Source of the DNA: Sinonovacula constricta | Taxonomy: Eukaryota > Mollusca > Bivalvia > Cardiida > Solecurtidae | Direction of reading: 5' to 3' | Length of the DNA: 64,000 nucleotides | Assembly: GCA_007844125.1 (NCBI GenBank) | Contig: CM017558.1 | Coordinates: forward strand, 61,205,791-61,269,790 | Shown: positions 10,958 to 22,932 of the stretch, piece by piece | Layout: each line of letters starts with the position of its first letter | How positions within the stretch are numbered: position 1 is the first letter of the stretch | Notes under the pieces: model-generated | Database searches by the model: none | What the model was told of the DNA's origin: nothing | Seen by the model: the letters and a program-made list of their open reading frames with translations, nothing else | Program-made: the position numbers and the translations under genes

Positions 10958-11352
10958 ATGTTTTAGCTTTGTTGTATTGGTCATGTTGTTTTTGGTCATG
11001 TTGTTTTGGTCATGATGTTTTAGCCTTGTTGTTTTGGTCATGTTGTTTTGGTCATGTCGTTTTGGTCATGTTCTTTTGGTCATATTCTTTCGGTCATGAT
11101 GTTTTAGCCTTGTTGTTTTGGTCATGTTGTTTTGGTCATGATATTTTAGCCTTGTTGTTTTGGTCATAATGTTTTGGTCATGATATTTTAGCCTTGTTGT
11201 TTTGGTCATGTTGATTTGGTCATGATATTTTAGCCTTGTTGTTTTTGGTCATGTTGTTTTGGTCTTGTTCTTTTGATCATGTTGTTTTAGCCCTGCTGTT
11301 TTGGTCACGTTGTTTAGGTCATGTTCTTTTGGTCATGATGTTTTAGCCTTGT
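10958..11352. repeat. 14-bp satellite, block A
   Basis: Tandem GTTTTGGTCATGTT-type units with many GTTTTAGCCTTGTT variants. The array is interrupted at 11,353 by a TIR element and resumes at about 12,295. Confidence 0.9.
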
Positions 11353-11354
11353 TA

Positions 11355-12251
11355 GTCCCCTACCGGTATTCACACCGGAGGGGACTATAGGTTTACCCTC
11401 GGTCCGTCAGTCTTTCTGTCCGCTAAAAATCTGGATCCTTTGATAACTTAAAAACTATTAAAGCTAGGCGCATGAAACTTGGTATACTAATAGGTAGCAA
11501 TGTGTACAATATGCACGCGTAACATTTGGGTCGCTACCTTGAAGGTCAAGGTCACAGCATGACCTTGAAGCAAAATCGTGTCCGGCCCATAACTTCGTTT
11601 TTTGAAGTCGGATTTTAAAACTATTTCAAAGAAATGATCACCATATTGAGATGACGTGTCGCGAGCAAGATTTGGGTCGCTACCTTGAAGGTCAAGGTCA
11701 CAGCATGATCTTGCAGCAAAATCGTGTCCGGCCCATAACTTTGTTATTTGAAGTCGGATTTTATAACTATTTCATAGAAATGATCACCATATTGAGATGA
11801 CGTGTCGCGCACAACATTTGGGTCGCTACCTTGAAGGTCAAGGTCACAGCATGACCTTGCAGCAAAATCGTGAAGTTTTGGATAGCGCATTCAGGTGCAT
11901 TTACCTTAAATGATAGTGCATAATGGTGCTCATGCCTTAAATAAAGGCCAAAAATAAATGTCATGATAAGTTAACAATTATTTAGGCCAGGTGAATTAAA
12001 AAAAATATGTGAACCCCAACTACTGTTTGGGTGGGAGGAGACTATAGATTTGCCCTGTCTGTCTGTCTGACCATTTGTCCAACAAAAAATCTGGATCCTG
12101 TGATTACTAACATAATTGTTTGAGCTACATTGATGGAACTTGGTATGTGAAGATGCTGTTAAACAAATACAGACTTCAACCTCAAATTAATTATAAATGG
12201 CAATAGGAGAGTATGATAATTAAAGAACTTTTTGAGAGACCGGTAGGGGAC
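11355..12251. mobile_element. 897-bp non-autonomous TIR element (TA target duplication) inside the satellite
   Basis: The left end GTCCCCTACCGGT (11355-11367) and right end ACCGGTAGGGGAC (12239-12251) are perfect 13-bp inverted repeats, each flanked outside by TA (11353-11354; 12252-12253). The left end also folds on itself (GTCCCCT...AGGGGAC, 11355-11384). Inside are three direct repeats of 146 bp carrying AAGGTCAAGGTCAC. No transposase frame is present, so it would move with enzymes supplied in trans. TA duplications are typical of Tc1/mariner-like elements; the exact family is not clear. Confidence 0.75.
11531..11880 (+). repeat. 146-bp tandem repeat (3 starts) with AGGTCA half-sites
   Basis: TCGCTACCTTGAAGGTCAAG starts at 11531, 11677 and 11823, exactly 146 bp apart each time. 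Each copy carries AGGTCAAGGTCA followed by CAGCATGACCT (TGATCT in copy 2). Confidence 0.85.
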
Positions 12252-12294
12252 TATTGTATTGTCCGCAATACTTTCAAATGCTTGTTGTATTTGG

Positions 12295-12865
12295 CCTTGT
12301 TGTTTTGGTGATGTTGTTTTGGTCATGTTGTTTTGGTCATGATTTTTAAAACTTGTTGTTTCTGACCTTGTTGTTTTGGTCATGTTGTTTTGGTCATGAT
12401 GTTTTAACCTTGTTGTTTCTGGCCTTGTTGTTTTGGTCATGTTGTTTTGGTCATGACGTTTTGGTCATGTTGTTTTGGTCATGTTGTTTTGGTCATGATG
12501 TTTCTGGCCTTGTTGATTCTAGGCTTTTTTGTTTTGGTCATGTTGTTTTGGTCTTTTTGTTTCGGTTATGTTGTTTTGGTCTTGTTGTTTCTGGCCTTGT
12601 TGTTTTGGTCATGTTGTTTTGGTCATGATGTTTTAACCTTGTTGTTTCTAGGCTTTTTTGTTTTGGTCATGTTGTTTTGGTCATGTTGTTTTGGTCATGT
12701 TGTTTCTGTCATGTTGTTTTGGCCTTGTTTAGCCTGGTTGTTTTGGTCATGTTGTTTTGATCATGCTGTTTTGGCTCGTTGTTTTGGCCTTGTTGTTTTG
12801 TTTATGTTTTTTATCTTCTTGTTTTGGCCACGTTGTTTAAGTTATGTTGTTTTTATCATGCTGTG
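12295..12865. repeat. 14-bp satellite, block A continued
   Basis: Same 14-bp units, with variants such as GTTTCTGGCCTTGTT and GTTTCTAGGCTTTTTT. It ends near TTATCATGCTGTGCAGG. Confidence 0.9.
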
Positions 12866-13589
12866 CAGGATGTGCTCGGGCAGATTGCTCTTGAACTATA
12901 ACGTTCGAATCTACCGCTCTCGACACTACCTTGACTTAAAAACCGGCACAGGCACTAAGGTGTCAGTGACGTTGCTTCAAATGACTACAGTTACAATGAA
13001 AATAAATTGATACCCGGCATTGTGTTCTAGGGGTTTAAATGAGCGTAATATTTACAAACTTGTGCTCGACATTAAGTGCTCTACAATATGTACAAACTAT
13101 TAAAAACCAACTACAACTAATATAAACATGAGAAAAACGATGTATGATTAAACATGAAACCAAACAACATGAATTCTATTTAACATGATGAAAAATGGCG
13201 ATGATTGTGAAGTCAATGACAACTAAGAACTCTTGTAAACACTAAATCAACAACTATAAAATCAATATTAAACTTTATACTACAATGACTAGCGCAAAAT
13301 GTACATGGCTCGCTAAGCCCTCTAACCAACTGACCAAAACCACTCTAATCTACATTCTGAGGCGATTCAGCTGAAACGCGATACTCTGGTATGCGATAAA
13401 ACAACAGACCACAGCCGAGGTGTTGAAAATGTCGTCTGTTGTGTCTACCTGCGATTCAAGCGCTCTCATTGCTCTTTGAAAAGATGCGCTGATACATAAT
13501 AATATGTATGTTTGTATGCGCTGATATTAAGTATATAGTCTTTAGCTGATACAATTCCTTTTTTGCGTGAAACTAAGATTTTCTGACAA
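12866..13589. other. Unique sequence between satellite blocks
   Basis: About 720 bp without satellite units. No gene or known repeat recognised. Confidence 0.5.
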
Positions 13590-16500
13590 GGTCTTGTTAT
13601 TTTGGTCATGTTGTTTCTGTCTTGTTGTTTTGGTCTTGTTCTTTCGGTCATGTTGATTTGGTCACGTTGTTTTGGTCATGTTGTTTTGGTCATGTTGTTT
13701 CGGTCATGTTGTTTTGTTCATGTTGTTTCGGTCATGATGTTTTGGCCTTGTTGATTTGGCCTTGTTGTTTTGGTCATGTTGTTTTGGCCATTTTGTTTTG
13801 GTCATGTTGTTTTTATCATGTTGTTTTGTTCATGTTGTTTTGGTCCTTTTGTTTTGGCCATGTTGTTTTGGTCATGTTGTTTTAGTCATGTTGTTTTGGC
13901 CTTGGTGTTTTGGTCATGTTGTTTTGGTCATGTTGTTTTAGTCATGTTGTTTTAGTCATGTCGTTTTGGTCATGTTGTTTTAGTCATGTTGTTTTAGTCA
14001 TGTTGTTTTAGGCATGTTGTTTTAGTCATGTTGTTTTAGTCATGTCGTTTTGGTCATGTTGTTTTAGTCATGTTGTTTTAGTCATGTTGTTTTAGTCATG
14101 TCGTTTTGGTCATGTTGCTTTAGTCATGTTGTTTTGGTCATGTTGTTTTAGTCATGATGTTTTGGTCATGTTGTTTTGGTCATGTTGTTTTAGTCATGTT
14201 GTTTTAGTCATGTTGTTTTAGTCATGTTGTTTTAGTCATGTTGTTTTAGTCATGTCGTTTTGGTCATGTTGCTTTAGTCATGTTGTTTTGGTCATGTTGT
14301 TTTAGTCATGATGTTTTGGTCATGTTGTTTTGGTCATGTTGTTTTAGTCATGTTGTTTTAGTCATGTTGTTTTAGTCATGTCGTTTTAGTCATGTTGTTT
14401 TAGTCATGTCGTTTTGGTCATGTTGTTTTAGTCATGTTGTTTTAGTCATGATGTTTTAGTCATGTCGTTTTGGTCATGTTGTTTTGGTCATGTTGTTTTA
14501 GTCATGATGTTTTGGTCATGTCGTTTTGGTCATGTTGTTTTAGTCATGTTGTTTTAGTGATGTTGTTTTAGTCATGTCGTTTTGGTCATGTTGTTTTAGT
14601 CATGTTGTTTTAGTCATGTTGTTTTTTAGTCATGTTGTTTTAGTCATGTTGTTTTAGTCATGTCGTTTTAGTCATGTCGTTTTAGTCATGTTGTTTTAGT
14701 CATGTCGTTTTGGTCATGTTGTTTTAGTCATGTTGACTAAAGTTTTAGTCATGTTGTTTTAGTCATGTTGTTTTAGTCATGTCGTTTTAGTCATGTCGTT
14801 TTAGTCATGTCGTTTTAGTCATGTTGTTTTGGTCATCTTGGTTTAGTCATGTTGTTTTAGTCATGTTGTTTTAGTCATGTTGTTTTAGTCATGTCGTTTT
14901 AGTCATGTTGTTTTAGTCGTGTTGTTTTAGTCATGTCGTTTTGGTCATGTTGTTTTAGTCATGTTGTTTTAGTCATGATGTTTTAGTCATGTTGTTTTAG
15001 TCATGATGTTTTGGTCATGTCGTTTTGGTCATGTTGTTTTAGTCATGTTGTTTTAGTCATGTTGTTTTGGTCATGTTGTTTTAGTCATGTTGTTTTGATC
15101 ATGTTGTTTTGGCCTTGGTGTTTTGGCCTTGGTGTTTTAACCATTGCTGTTTTAATCATATTGTTTTGGTCTTGTTGCTTTGGCCTTGTCGTTTTGGTCA
15201 TGTTGTTTTGGTCATGTTGTTTTAGTCATATTGTTTTGATCATGTTGTTTTGGCCTTGGTGTTTTGGCCTTGGTGTTTTAACCATTGCTGTTTTAATCAT
15301 ATTGTTTTGGTCTTGTTGCTTTGGCCTTGTCGTTTTGGTCATGTTGTTTTGGTCATGTTGTTTTAGTCATGTTGTTTTGATCATGTTGTTTTGGCCCTGG
15401 TGTTTTTGGCCTTGGTGTTTTAACCATTGCTGTTTTAATCATATTGTTTTGGTCTTGTTGCTTTGGCGTTGTTGTTTCGGTCATGTTGTTTTGGTCATGT
15501 TGTTTTAGTCATATTGTTTTGATCATGTTGTTTTGGTCTTGTTGCTTTGGCCTTGTCGTTTTGGTCATGTTGTTTTGGTCATGTTGTTTTAGTCATATTG
15601 TTTTGATCATGTTGTTTTGGCCTTGGTGTTTTGGCCTTGGTTTTTTAACCATTGCTGTTTTAATCATATTGTTTTGGTCTTGTTGCTTTGACCTTGTTGT
15701 TTCGGTCATGTTGTTTTGATCATGTTGTTTTGGTCATGTTGTTTTTGTCATGTTGTTTGGTCATGTTGTTTTGATCATGTTGTTTTGATCATGTTGTTTT
15801 GGTCATGTTGTTTTGATCTTGTTGTTTTGGTCATAATGTTTCGGTCATGTTGTTTTGATCATGTTGTTTTGGTCATGTTGTTTTTGTCATGTTGTTTTAG
15901 TCATGTTGTTTTGGCCTTGGTGTTTTGGCCTTGGTGTTTTAACCATTGCTGTTTTAATCATATTGTTTTGGTCTTGTTGCTTTGGCCTTGTTGTTTCGGT
16001 CATGTTGTTTTGATCATGTTGTTTTGGTCATGTTGTTTTTGTCATGTTGTTTTAGTCATGTTGTTTTGGTCATGTTGTTTTTTGGTCATGATGTTTTGGT
16101 CATGTTGCTTTGGCCTTGTCGTTTTGGTCATGTCGTTTTGGTCATGTTGTTTTAGTCATGTTGTTTTGATCATGTTGTTTTGGCCCTGGTGTTTTGGCCT
16201 TGGTGTTTTAACCATTGCTGTTTTAATCATATTGTTTTGGTCTTGTTGCTTTGGCCTTGTTGTTTCGGTCATGTTGTTTTGGTCATGTTGTTTTTGTCAT
16301 GTTGTTTTGGTCATGTTGTTTTGGTCATGTTGTTTTTTGGTGATGATGTTTTGGTCATGTTATTTTAGTCTTTTGGTTTCGGTAATGTTGTTTTGGTCTT
16401 GTTGTTTTGGTCATGTCGTTTTGGTCATGTTGTTTTAGTCATGTTGTTTTAGTCATGTTGTTTTAGTCATGTCGTTTTGGTCATGTTGCTTTAGTCATGT

Positions 16501-18085
16501 TGTTTTGGTCATGTTGTTTTAGTCATAATGTTTTGGTCATGTTGTTTTGGTCATGTTGTTTTAGTCATGTTGTTTTAGTCATGTTGTTTTAGTCATGTTG
16601 TTTTAGTCATGTTGTTTTAGTCATGTCGTTTTGGTCATGTTGCTTTAGTCATGTTGTTTTGGTCATGTTGTTTTAGTCATGATGTTTTGGTCATGTTGTT
16701 TTGGTCATGTTGTTATAGTCATGTTGTTTTAGTCATGTTGTTTTAGTCATGTCGTTTTAGTCATGTTGTTTTAGTCATGTCGTTTTGGTCATGTTGTTTT
16801 AGTCATGTTGTTTTAGTCATGATGTTTTAGTCATGTCGTTTTGGTCATGTTGTTTTGGTCATGTTGTTTTAGTCATGATGTTTTGGTCATGTCGTTTTGG
16901 TCATGTTGTTTTAGTCATGTTGTTTTAGTGATGTTGTTTTAGTCATGTCGTTTTGGTCATGTTGTTTTAGTCATGTTGTTTTAGTCATGTTGTTTTTTAG
17001 TCATGTTGTTTTAGTCATGTTGTTTTAGTCATGTCGTTTTAGTCATGTCGTTTTAGTCATGTTGTTTTAGTCATGTCGTTTTGGTCATGTTGTTTTAGTC
17101 ATGTTGTTTTAGTCATGTTGTTTTAGTCATGTTGTTTTAGTCATGTCGTTTTAGTCATGTCGTTTTAGTCATGTCGTTTTAGTCATGTTGTTTTGGTCAT
17201 CTTGTTTTAGTCATGTTGTTTTAGTCATGTTGTTTTAGTCATGTTGTTTTAGTCATGTCGTTTTAGTCATGTTGTTTTAGTCATGTTGTTTTAGTCATGT
17301 CGTTTTGGTCATGTTGTTTTAGTCATGTTGTTTTAGTCATGATGTTTTAGTCATGTTGTTTTAGTCATGATGTTTTGGTCATGTCGTTTTGGTCATGTTG
17401 TTTTAGTCATGTTGTTTTAGTCATGTTGTTTTAGTCATGTTGTTTTAGTCATGTCGTTTTGGTCATGTTGTTTTAGTCATGTTGTTTTGGTCATGTTGTT
17501 TTAGTCATGTTGTTTTAGTCATGATGTTTTAGTCATGTCGTTTTGGTCATGTTGTTTTGGTCATGTTGTTTTAGTCATGATGTTTTGGTCATGTCGTTTT
17601 GGTCATGTTGTTTTAGTCATGTTGTTTTAGTGATGTTGTTTTAGTCATGTCGTTTTGGTCATGTTGTTTTAGTCATGTTGTTTTAGTCATGTTGTTTTTT
17701 AGTCATGTTGTTTTAGTCATGTTGTTTTAGTCATGTCGTTTTAGTCATGTCGTTTTAGTCATGTTGTTTTAGTCATGTCGTTTTGGTCATGTTGTTTTAG
17801 TCATGTTGTTTTAGTCATGTTGTTTTAGTCATGTTGTTTTAGTCATGTCGTTTTAGTCATGTCGTTTTGGTCATGTTGTTTTGGCCTTGTTGTTTTGGCC
17901 TTGTTGTTTTTGTCTTGTTTTAGTTATGTTGTTTTGATCATATTGTTTTGGCCTTTTTGTTTTGATCATGTTGTTTTGGTCATGTTATTCTGGTTATGTT
18001 GTGTTGGTCATGTTGTTTTGAGCATGTTGTTTTGGTCATATTCTTTTCTTCATGTTGTTTTGTTTATGTTGTTTTGGTCATTGTA
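13590..18085. repeat. 14-bp satellite, block B (about 4.5 kb, with higher-order structure)
   Basis: The unit is mostly GTTTTAGTCATGTT with GG and TCG variants. Larger blocks are repeated inside it: the irregular unit GTTTTTTAGTCATG occurs at about 14,621, 16,992 and 17,695, and the marker AACCATTGCTGTTTTAATC at about 15,139, 15,290, 15,422, 15,647, 15,941 and 16,210. Frames open over hundreds of bases encode only FWSCCFGHVVLVML-type repeats (3 units per 14 codons). Confidence 0.95.
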
Positions 18086-18603
18086 CGGAAGGGGTCCTAC
18101 AGAAAATGACCTTATACAGGAAACACAATGTCACTGAATTGTGTCACTATTGTTGTTCTATACCATCTGCAAGATATCTTTATGTATCAATGCTTTGCCA
18201 AGAAAACAGCATCCATGATTGAGGTATTTTAACATGATATTGGTGCAATTAGTGCTCATAATAAACCCGAATAAAATTACTCAGTCTAAATGCTTTTTTA
18301 AAGAAAAAAGCGTGCCAATATTTGTTTTATAAATTTAACCCGTGCGAGAATCTCATTTTGAAAGTTTTTATATTTGTATTTCCGCATTCATAAGTAAATG
18401 TATTTGTAACGCTGGGTTAAGTGGACAAATTACAAAATTGGTTTATTTAATAGATTCAATTCACATTTAAACCTGAACTACACAAAACATTTTACATTTT
18501 ATTGGTATACGGCCAGTATGTAAAACTGTGCAAAGCATTACATTTCTTATATAAAACACAACGCACGCGAGAACGCGAGCACGCACGCACACACATACAC
18601 ACA

Positions 18604-18637
<34 letters not shown>

Positions 18638-19381
18638 TGCATATATATAACATGCATGAATAGATAAATTTAAATTCCAGAAAGAAAAAATCGATACACA
18701 TATCAGAGCAAGCATAAAAATGGTTACAACTTATTCATTTTAATGGCGTGATGTTAAACTTTTAATCGCGTTTGTTTGTTATTTTACCTTCAATCTGTTT
18801 TTGCAGAACTATTTTTAATATTTTTAGGTTTTCTCAATTTTCGCTAGAAGTAAATCTTAATGTATATAAACTGCTACAGGACTACAAAATACATCGGCTA
18901 TAAACTGGTACATGGTACAAATGATACAATATACATATAACTTTATCTCTACACCCAGACAAAAAAGAGAAATACAGTGATTGTAAAAAAGTGTCACACT
19001 ATTGTTCTAAGACTCTTTTGCTGACTGACCATTTCAAGGTAATAATTGTTGTGTTTGTTTTTCTTATGTCTCGTCACAATTGTGTTGTAACGTTTACTGG
19101 CGTATGAATACCTTAGTCGTATGCTTTTTTAAATTTTACTCCATCTTGTAGTACTAATAGGATGTTGTCATTTTCTTGATTACTATTTAATATGTACATG
19201 CGTATAACCTAATGCAAAATATGTTGTTTTACCATTTTCTTCAGTCAAGTATATCAATTATATAGACTATAGAATATACTACATAGTAAACAGAGGGACT
19301 ATATTTTATGTGTCATAAAAATTGTTTGAGGTTACAGTCTCTGTTGTAGTCAAACTTAAGAATTCCATGCCAGGTTTTCCG
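18086..19381. other. 3' flank of innexin copy 1
   Basis: AT-rich sequence conserved in all three units, probably including the innexin 3' UTR. It holds an AC microsatellite at about 18,570-18,638. No other gene seen. Confidence 0.5.
18570..18638. repeat. (AC)n microsatellite
   Basis: ACGCACGCACACACATACAC followed by uninterrupted AC dinucleotides. Shorter versions followed by (AT)n are at 40,262-40,322 and 58,920-58,966. Confidence 0.9.
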
Positions 19382-19631
19382 CTATAGACGACTGGTTTCA
19401 TTCGCCTTGTCATCATCTGGCTGGTACACCCGACCTCTCACCGCCACCATGCGCATGTTCCACATAGTAGTAACTGCATCCCTGACAACGTGATCTGACG
19501 AATTTGAACCAATCATCTTGAGCGCCATTACCCCGTCCTCGCCGACGAGGGAAGAAAACTCCTGCAGTTCGTGATCAGCGACCATGTGGGGGTTAATCTC
19601 CTCTGACAGGAACAAAGTCTTTGAGACGAAC
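19382..19631 (-). CDS. Innexin copy 1, C-terminal exon
   Basis: Starts after TTCGTGCAG, completes an Arg codon, then reads FVSKTLFLSEEINPHMVADH and ends DDDKANETSRL with a stop. It carries the conserved cytoplasmic innexin block around DGVMALKMIG. Confidence 0.9.
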
Positions 19632-21615
19632 CTGCACGAAAAAAGGACAGCTACATTTATTTCATTGTGAAATGCTGAAGAGAAAGAAGCAGTGAAAAGA
19701 ATAATCTAAAATTCATTCATTGAAAAAAGTCAATATGACCGGTGGGAAAAGTATCTTTGCAAACAATATTGCGCAAGGATCTCTCATTAATTGGAAGTTG
19801 ATCTTCTTTGTCAGAAACAGGACATTTCGAAACAAATCTGTAAGAAGACTTGAACACGTTACATGTGTATTGACAATTAAACCCATACTATCTGGCGCGG
19901 AAACGTGTGGAGGCGAACGAAAGTTTTAGGGTGAATTAGCACTTACATATAAACTAATAGTTTAAATCTGATATTGGAGAAAAATTCGATTTGAGGCGAA
20001 CATGTTATAAAAACAAACTTTTTTTCGGAATGTTTAAGGAATATGCATAGGGTGTGGAAAAAAACACTATATTCACGACGAATATTTTAATATAAATTAA
20101 TGGTTATGTTATGATGTTAAACAGTCCTGCTGATCCTGAATATAGAATGTTACTGCAGCTTGGTATCTAGCCGTTCATTTTTGCAAGAAAATAAATACAA
20201 TCATGCTACTGGAGGAAATACTTGTTTGGAGGCCAAGAACGGTAACTTCGAAACAATTATTTTGAAACGAGGTGGGCAGTTACAGTTACATCATTATATT
20301 GTTGAAATTATACTTATTGGCAACAAATCTACAGGACACGTACTGAGGTATCAACATAAAATTTTAGCAAAGAAATGGAAAAAAAAATGCAAAATGCTGA
20401 TCATTTTAAAGAAAAGACACATAAGAATGTTGAATGATTGACTGATGCATTTCAAAAACGTTTATGCATCAAGTCGCAATGTACATGGTAAATAAAAATC
20501 ATCAGTGTATTATATAAGGTGACAGTCCTTGAATTCTGAGTGGAAAGGTCGACTCTTTTAAAACTGTAGATCTGAACAAGCATTTTTTCCCAAGAAGCAT
20601 CAACCATGTTTCTTTTATATGTACGCAAATTATGTCTCCAGTGTTCTTACCTTTTACGTGCAAATGGCAAAAGCGTGTTAAGAATCCAGACAGCTAGACT
20701 TCCGCACGTAACAACAGCAACGAATGTTAGCCACACCCAAAGAAACATACATATAGTTTCATTGGCCTCATTTGCTGGTAGGTCACACTGTATTACGTAT
20801 TTCGCGACGTTTTGAAGCCTTACCAGTTCAATTTGACAAAATACTTGTCTTGGGAAAGACATGGCGTTTCTCCAAATAGTAACGTTGTTTCTGAACAAGT
20901 TGTCAGTAATTACGTCGCCGTACGTTGTTGAGTTGGACACGATCTGTTCGGTTGGGTACATGTAATTGTTGAAGATAACGAGTTGTACGATAGCATTAAC
21001 TGCGTAGAGCGTCTTGACGAGAAGCCAGACCAGAGTGAGGAGTCTCCAAGGGAGACAGTTGTTGAACTGGAAACACCAATTGTAGATGTAGCGACCAACC
21101 TGCCGCCCAAGTAGGTGTCGATCGGCCATGTTCAAGTTTCCATAACCTTCTGTGAGGCTGGATATCTTTTCGAACGACACTCCACTGTACCCGTGAAGGA
21201 TATACATAATGATGCTAGGTAGCTTGAACAGAAGGGCTTGAAAACAGAACATCAGAGAAAGCCATTGATATAGCGTCACATGTTCGAGTCTGTCTTCATA
21301 TTCATGTTCTTTGAAGGTGAGTAATGGGTAACGCATGTAATGTAAATTATCGATATTTCTGTCAGTCATATTTAAAAATGAGATAAAGTGACTGTTCCAA
21401 CAATGGTTCTCACAGAAGGTTACTTGAGATTGTGCAAATTCAGGTGGTGTAAAGCAATGTATCGGACTTATGAAGGTGTGTCTCAAGCAAACAACAAACG
21501 CCAACAGAAGCAACAAGCCAAACGTCCAGATATGGTTGAGACGGTCGGCAAAATCCTCCAATGAAGCCCCTTGACCATACAACCAGCGGAACATACCGGT
21601 GCTTACAGTCGGCAT
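19382..21615 (-). CDS. Innexin gap-junction/hemichannel protein, copy 1
   Basis: Two coding exons: 21615-20651 and 19631-19382 (stop), split by a 1,019-nt intron with GTAAGA and GTGCAG ends. The spliced protein is about 404 residues, within the innexin range. ATG at 21615 follows TTTCCTCTTCAG, so a non-coding 5' exon is likely. Landmarks: DFADRLNHIW, transmembrane helices at about 31-48, 115-138, 193-216 and 289-313; first loop cysteines 54, 68, 72 (PIHCFTPPEF, FCENHCW); second loop cysteines 260 and 277 (FPRQVFC, VIQCDLP); C-terminal GEDGVMALKMIGSNSSDHVV. The innexin signature YYQWVP reads LYQWLS here, Pro replaced by Ser at 120. Sequons NMT, NST, NVT and NET lie in or near the extracellular loops. 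Innexins form gap junctions or membrane channels. Confidence 0.93.
20651..21615 (-). CDS. Innexin copy 1, exon with the four-helix channel domain
   Basis: Encodes residues 1-322 and ends AAAAG before donor GTAAGA (phase 2). The frame stays open upstream of the ATG to 21630, but the acceptor-like CTTCAG directly before ATG favours 21615 as the start. Confidence 0.9.
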
Positions 21616-22932
21616 CTGAAGAGGAAACAATTACATGTACAAGCGATGTAAACATAGGTCGTGTTTAAAGCAAATAATTGACCTTTTACATGAGTAAATA
21701 TTTAAGATCCTTGCGATTTGTATACTTCCAGCTACGGCAGTATTTTAAAACGGGAAAGAATAGGTAAAGGGAAAGGAATGATGGCTAGATGAATGGTTGG
21801 ATGGTTTGGTTGAGTGGTGGATTTGGGGTTATTTTTGAGGGGTGAATTGCTGTACCGAAATAAGTTAACCCAAGTTCTAAATTTGAACTTTTACAATCGA
21901 CGTTAATAGGTCCTATTTAAATAATAATCTTGAAATCAAAAATAATCTAGTGAATTAAGTTTAAAATAAGTTTAAAGTTAAGCCTGATATTCTTTAAATG
22001 TTATTATGTGACAAAATGCATCTAAGACATCTATAAATACGTTGTTAAGATCATGTTTAACAAGATATATGATTAACTATCTAATATCTAACCGAGAGAG
22101 AGAGAAAAAACACGTTGACACTTTTTCTATGAGAGTAGAGATCGTAAAGAGTTAAAAAGTCGTTTTAACAAATGTGGATGTTAAATTATGCAGTCAAATG
22201 AAGTGTCTTCAATTTTCATTTTGGTACGATGTCTTATAGTTTCTATAAAAAAAGATTCCGAAAACCTGGCTCAGCAAAGTTAGAAGACTCGGACATATAT
22301 ACATATACACACAGACATATACATACATTTGTGTGTGTGCGTGCGTGCGTGTGTGCGTGTGTCTGTGTGTGTGTGTGTCTGTGTGTGTGTGCAGGTGTGT
22401 ATGTCTGAGTCAAAGGAGGCTAGACGCGTCAAATGTGTTCAGATACGATTCAAATGTTAACAGTTATATTATAATCTGTATTCTGCGGCTCTACACCAGT
22501 TAATGTCAAAAGTTATTCGTATTGTGTATGGTCCTACTAGCTCAGGCGTCGTTAGCTCACTGCATGTCAGTTTAAAGTTACCGCCAGCATTCGGATACGA
22601 AAAATGCAATAAGAATAGTGCAATCGGAATTTAGAATCGGGTTACAGAGATGTAGTGTTGACGAAAATATAATTTGGAGTTCATTTTTAAGCCTTATTTC
22701 ATTCAAAAATGCGATCATATAGAAGGTGTTGTATGTCTTATGTAGCAGTATGGATTATCGGAAGTTAGTAACTTTTTTCCCAAGCACAACCTATATTTTA
22801 AAAGGTTCTTTTCAGCTTAAGACTTTTCTTTCACACAGATATACTAACAGTATACATATATCTATTATATTTGCCAATCAAGGCACTGTTATTTTTCAGT
22901 ATAGCTGCCCTACCTCATTTTTACCAACTTAA
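21616..22932. other. Region upstream of innexin copy 1
   Basis: AT-rich sequence conserved in the other units, with a GT microsatellite at about 22,328-22,392. The innexin promoter and 5' exon should lie here or farther right; I could not place them. Confidence 0.4.
22328..22392. repeat. (GT)n microsatellite
   Basis: GTGTGTGTGCGTGCGTGCGT and following GT runs. The counterparts at 43,905-43,998 and 62,520-62,655 have more GC/GT alternation. Confidence 0.9.

Noticed and set aside
11767..11964. 65-codon minus-strand frame
   Set aside because: Lies in the 146-bp repeats and the flank of the TIR element; no protein similarity.
13622..16438. Long plus-strand frames encoding FWSCCFGHVVLVML-type hydrophobic Cys-rich repeats, also at 37,313-39,662 and 55,965-58,313
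   Set aside because: They follow the 14-bp satellite exactly, occur in all three frames at once and have no start context or domain. The openness is a property of the repeat unit.
20910..21110. Ser/Thr-rich frame inside innexin exon 1 and its counterparts at 42,581 and 61,201
   Set aside because: Alternate-frame shadow of the innexin coding sequence, conserved only because the innexin is.
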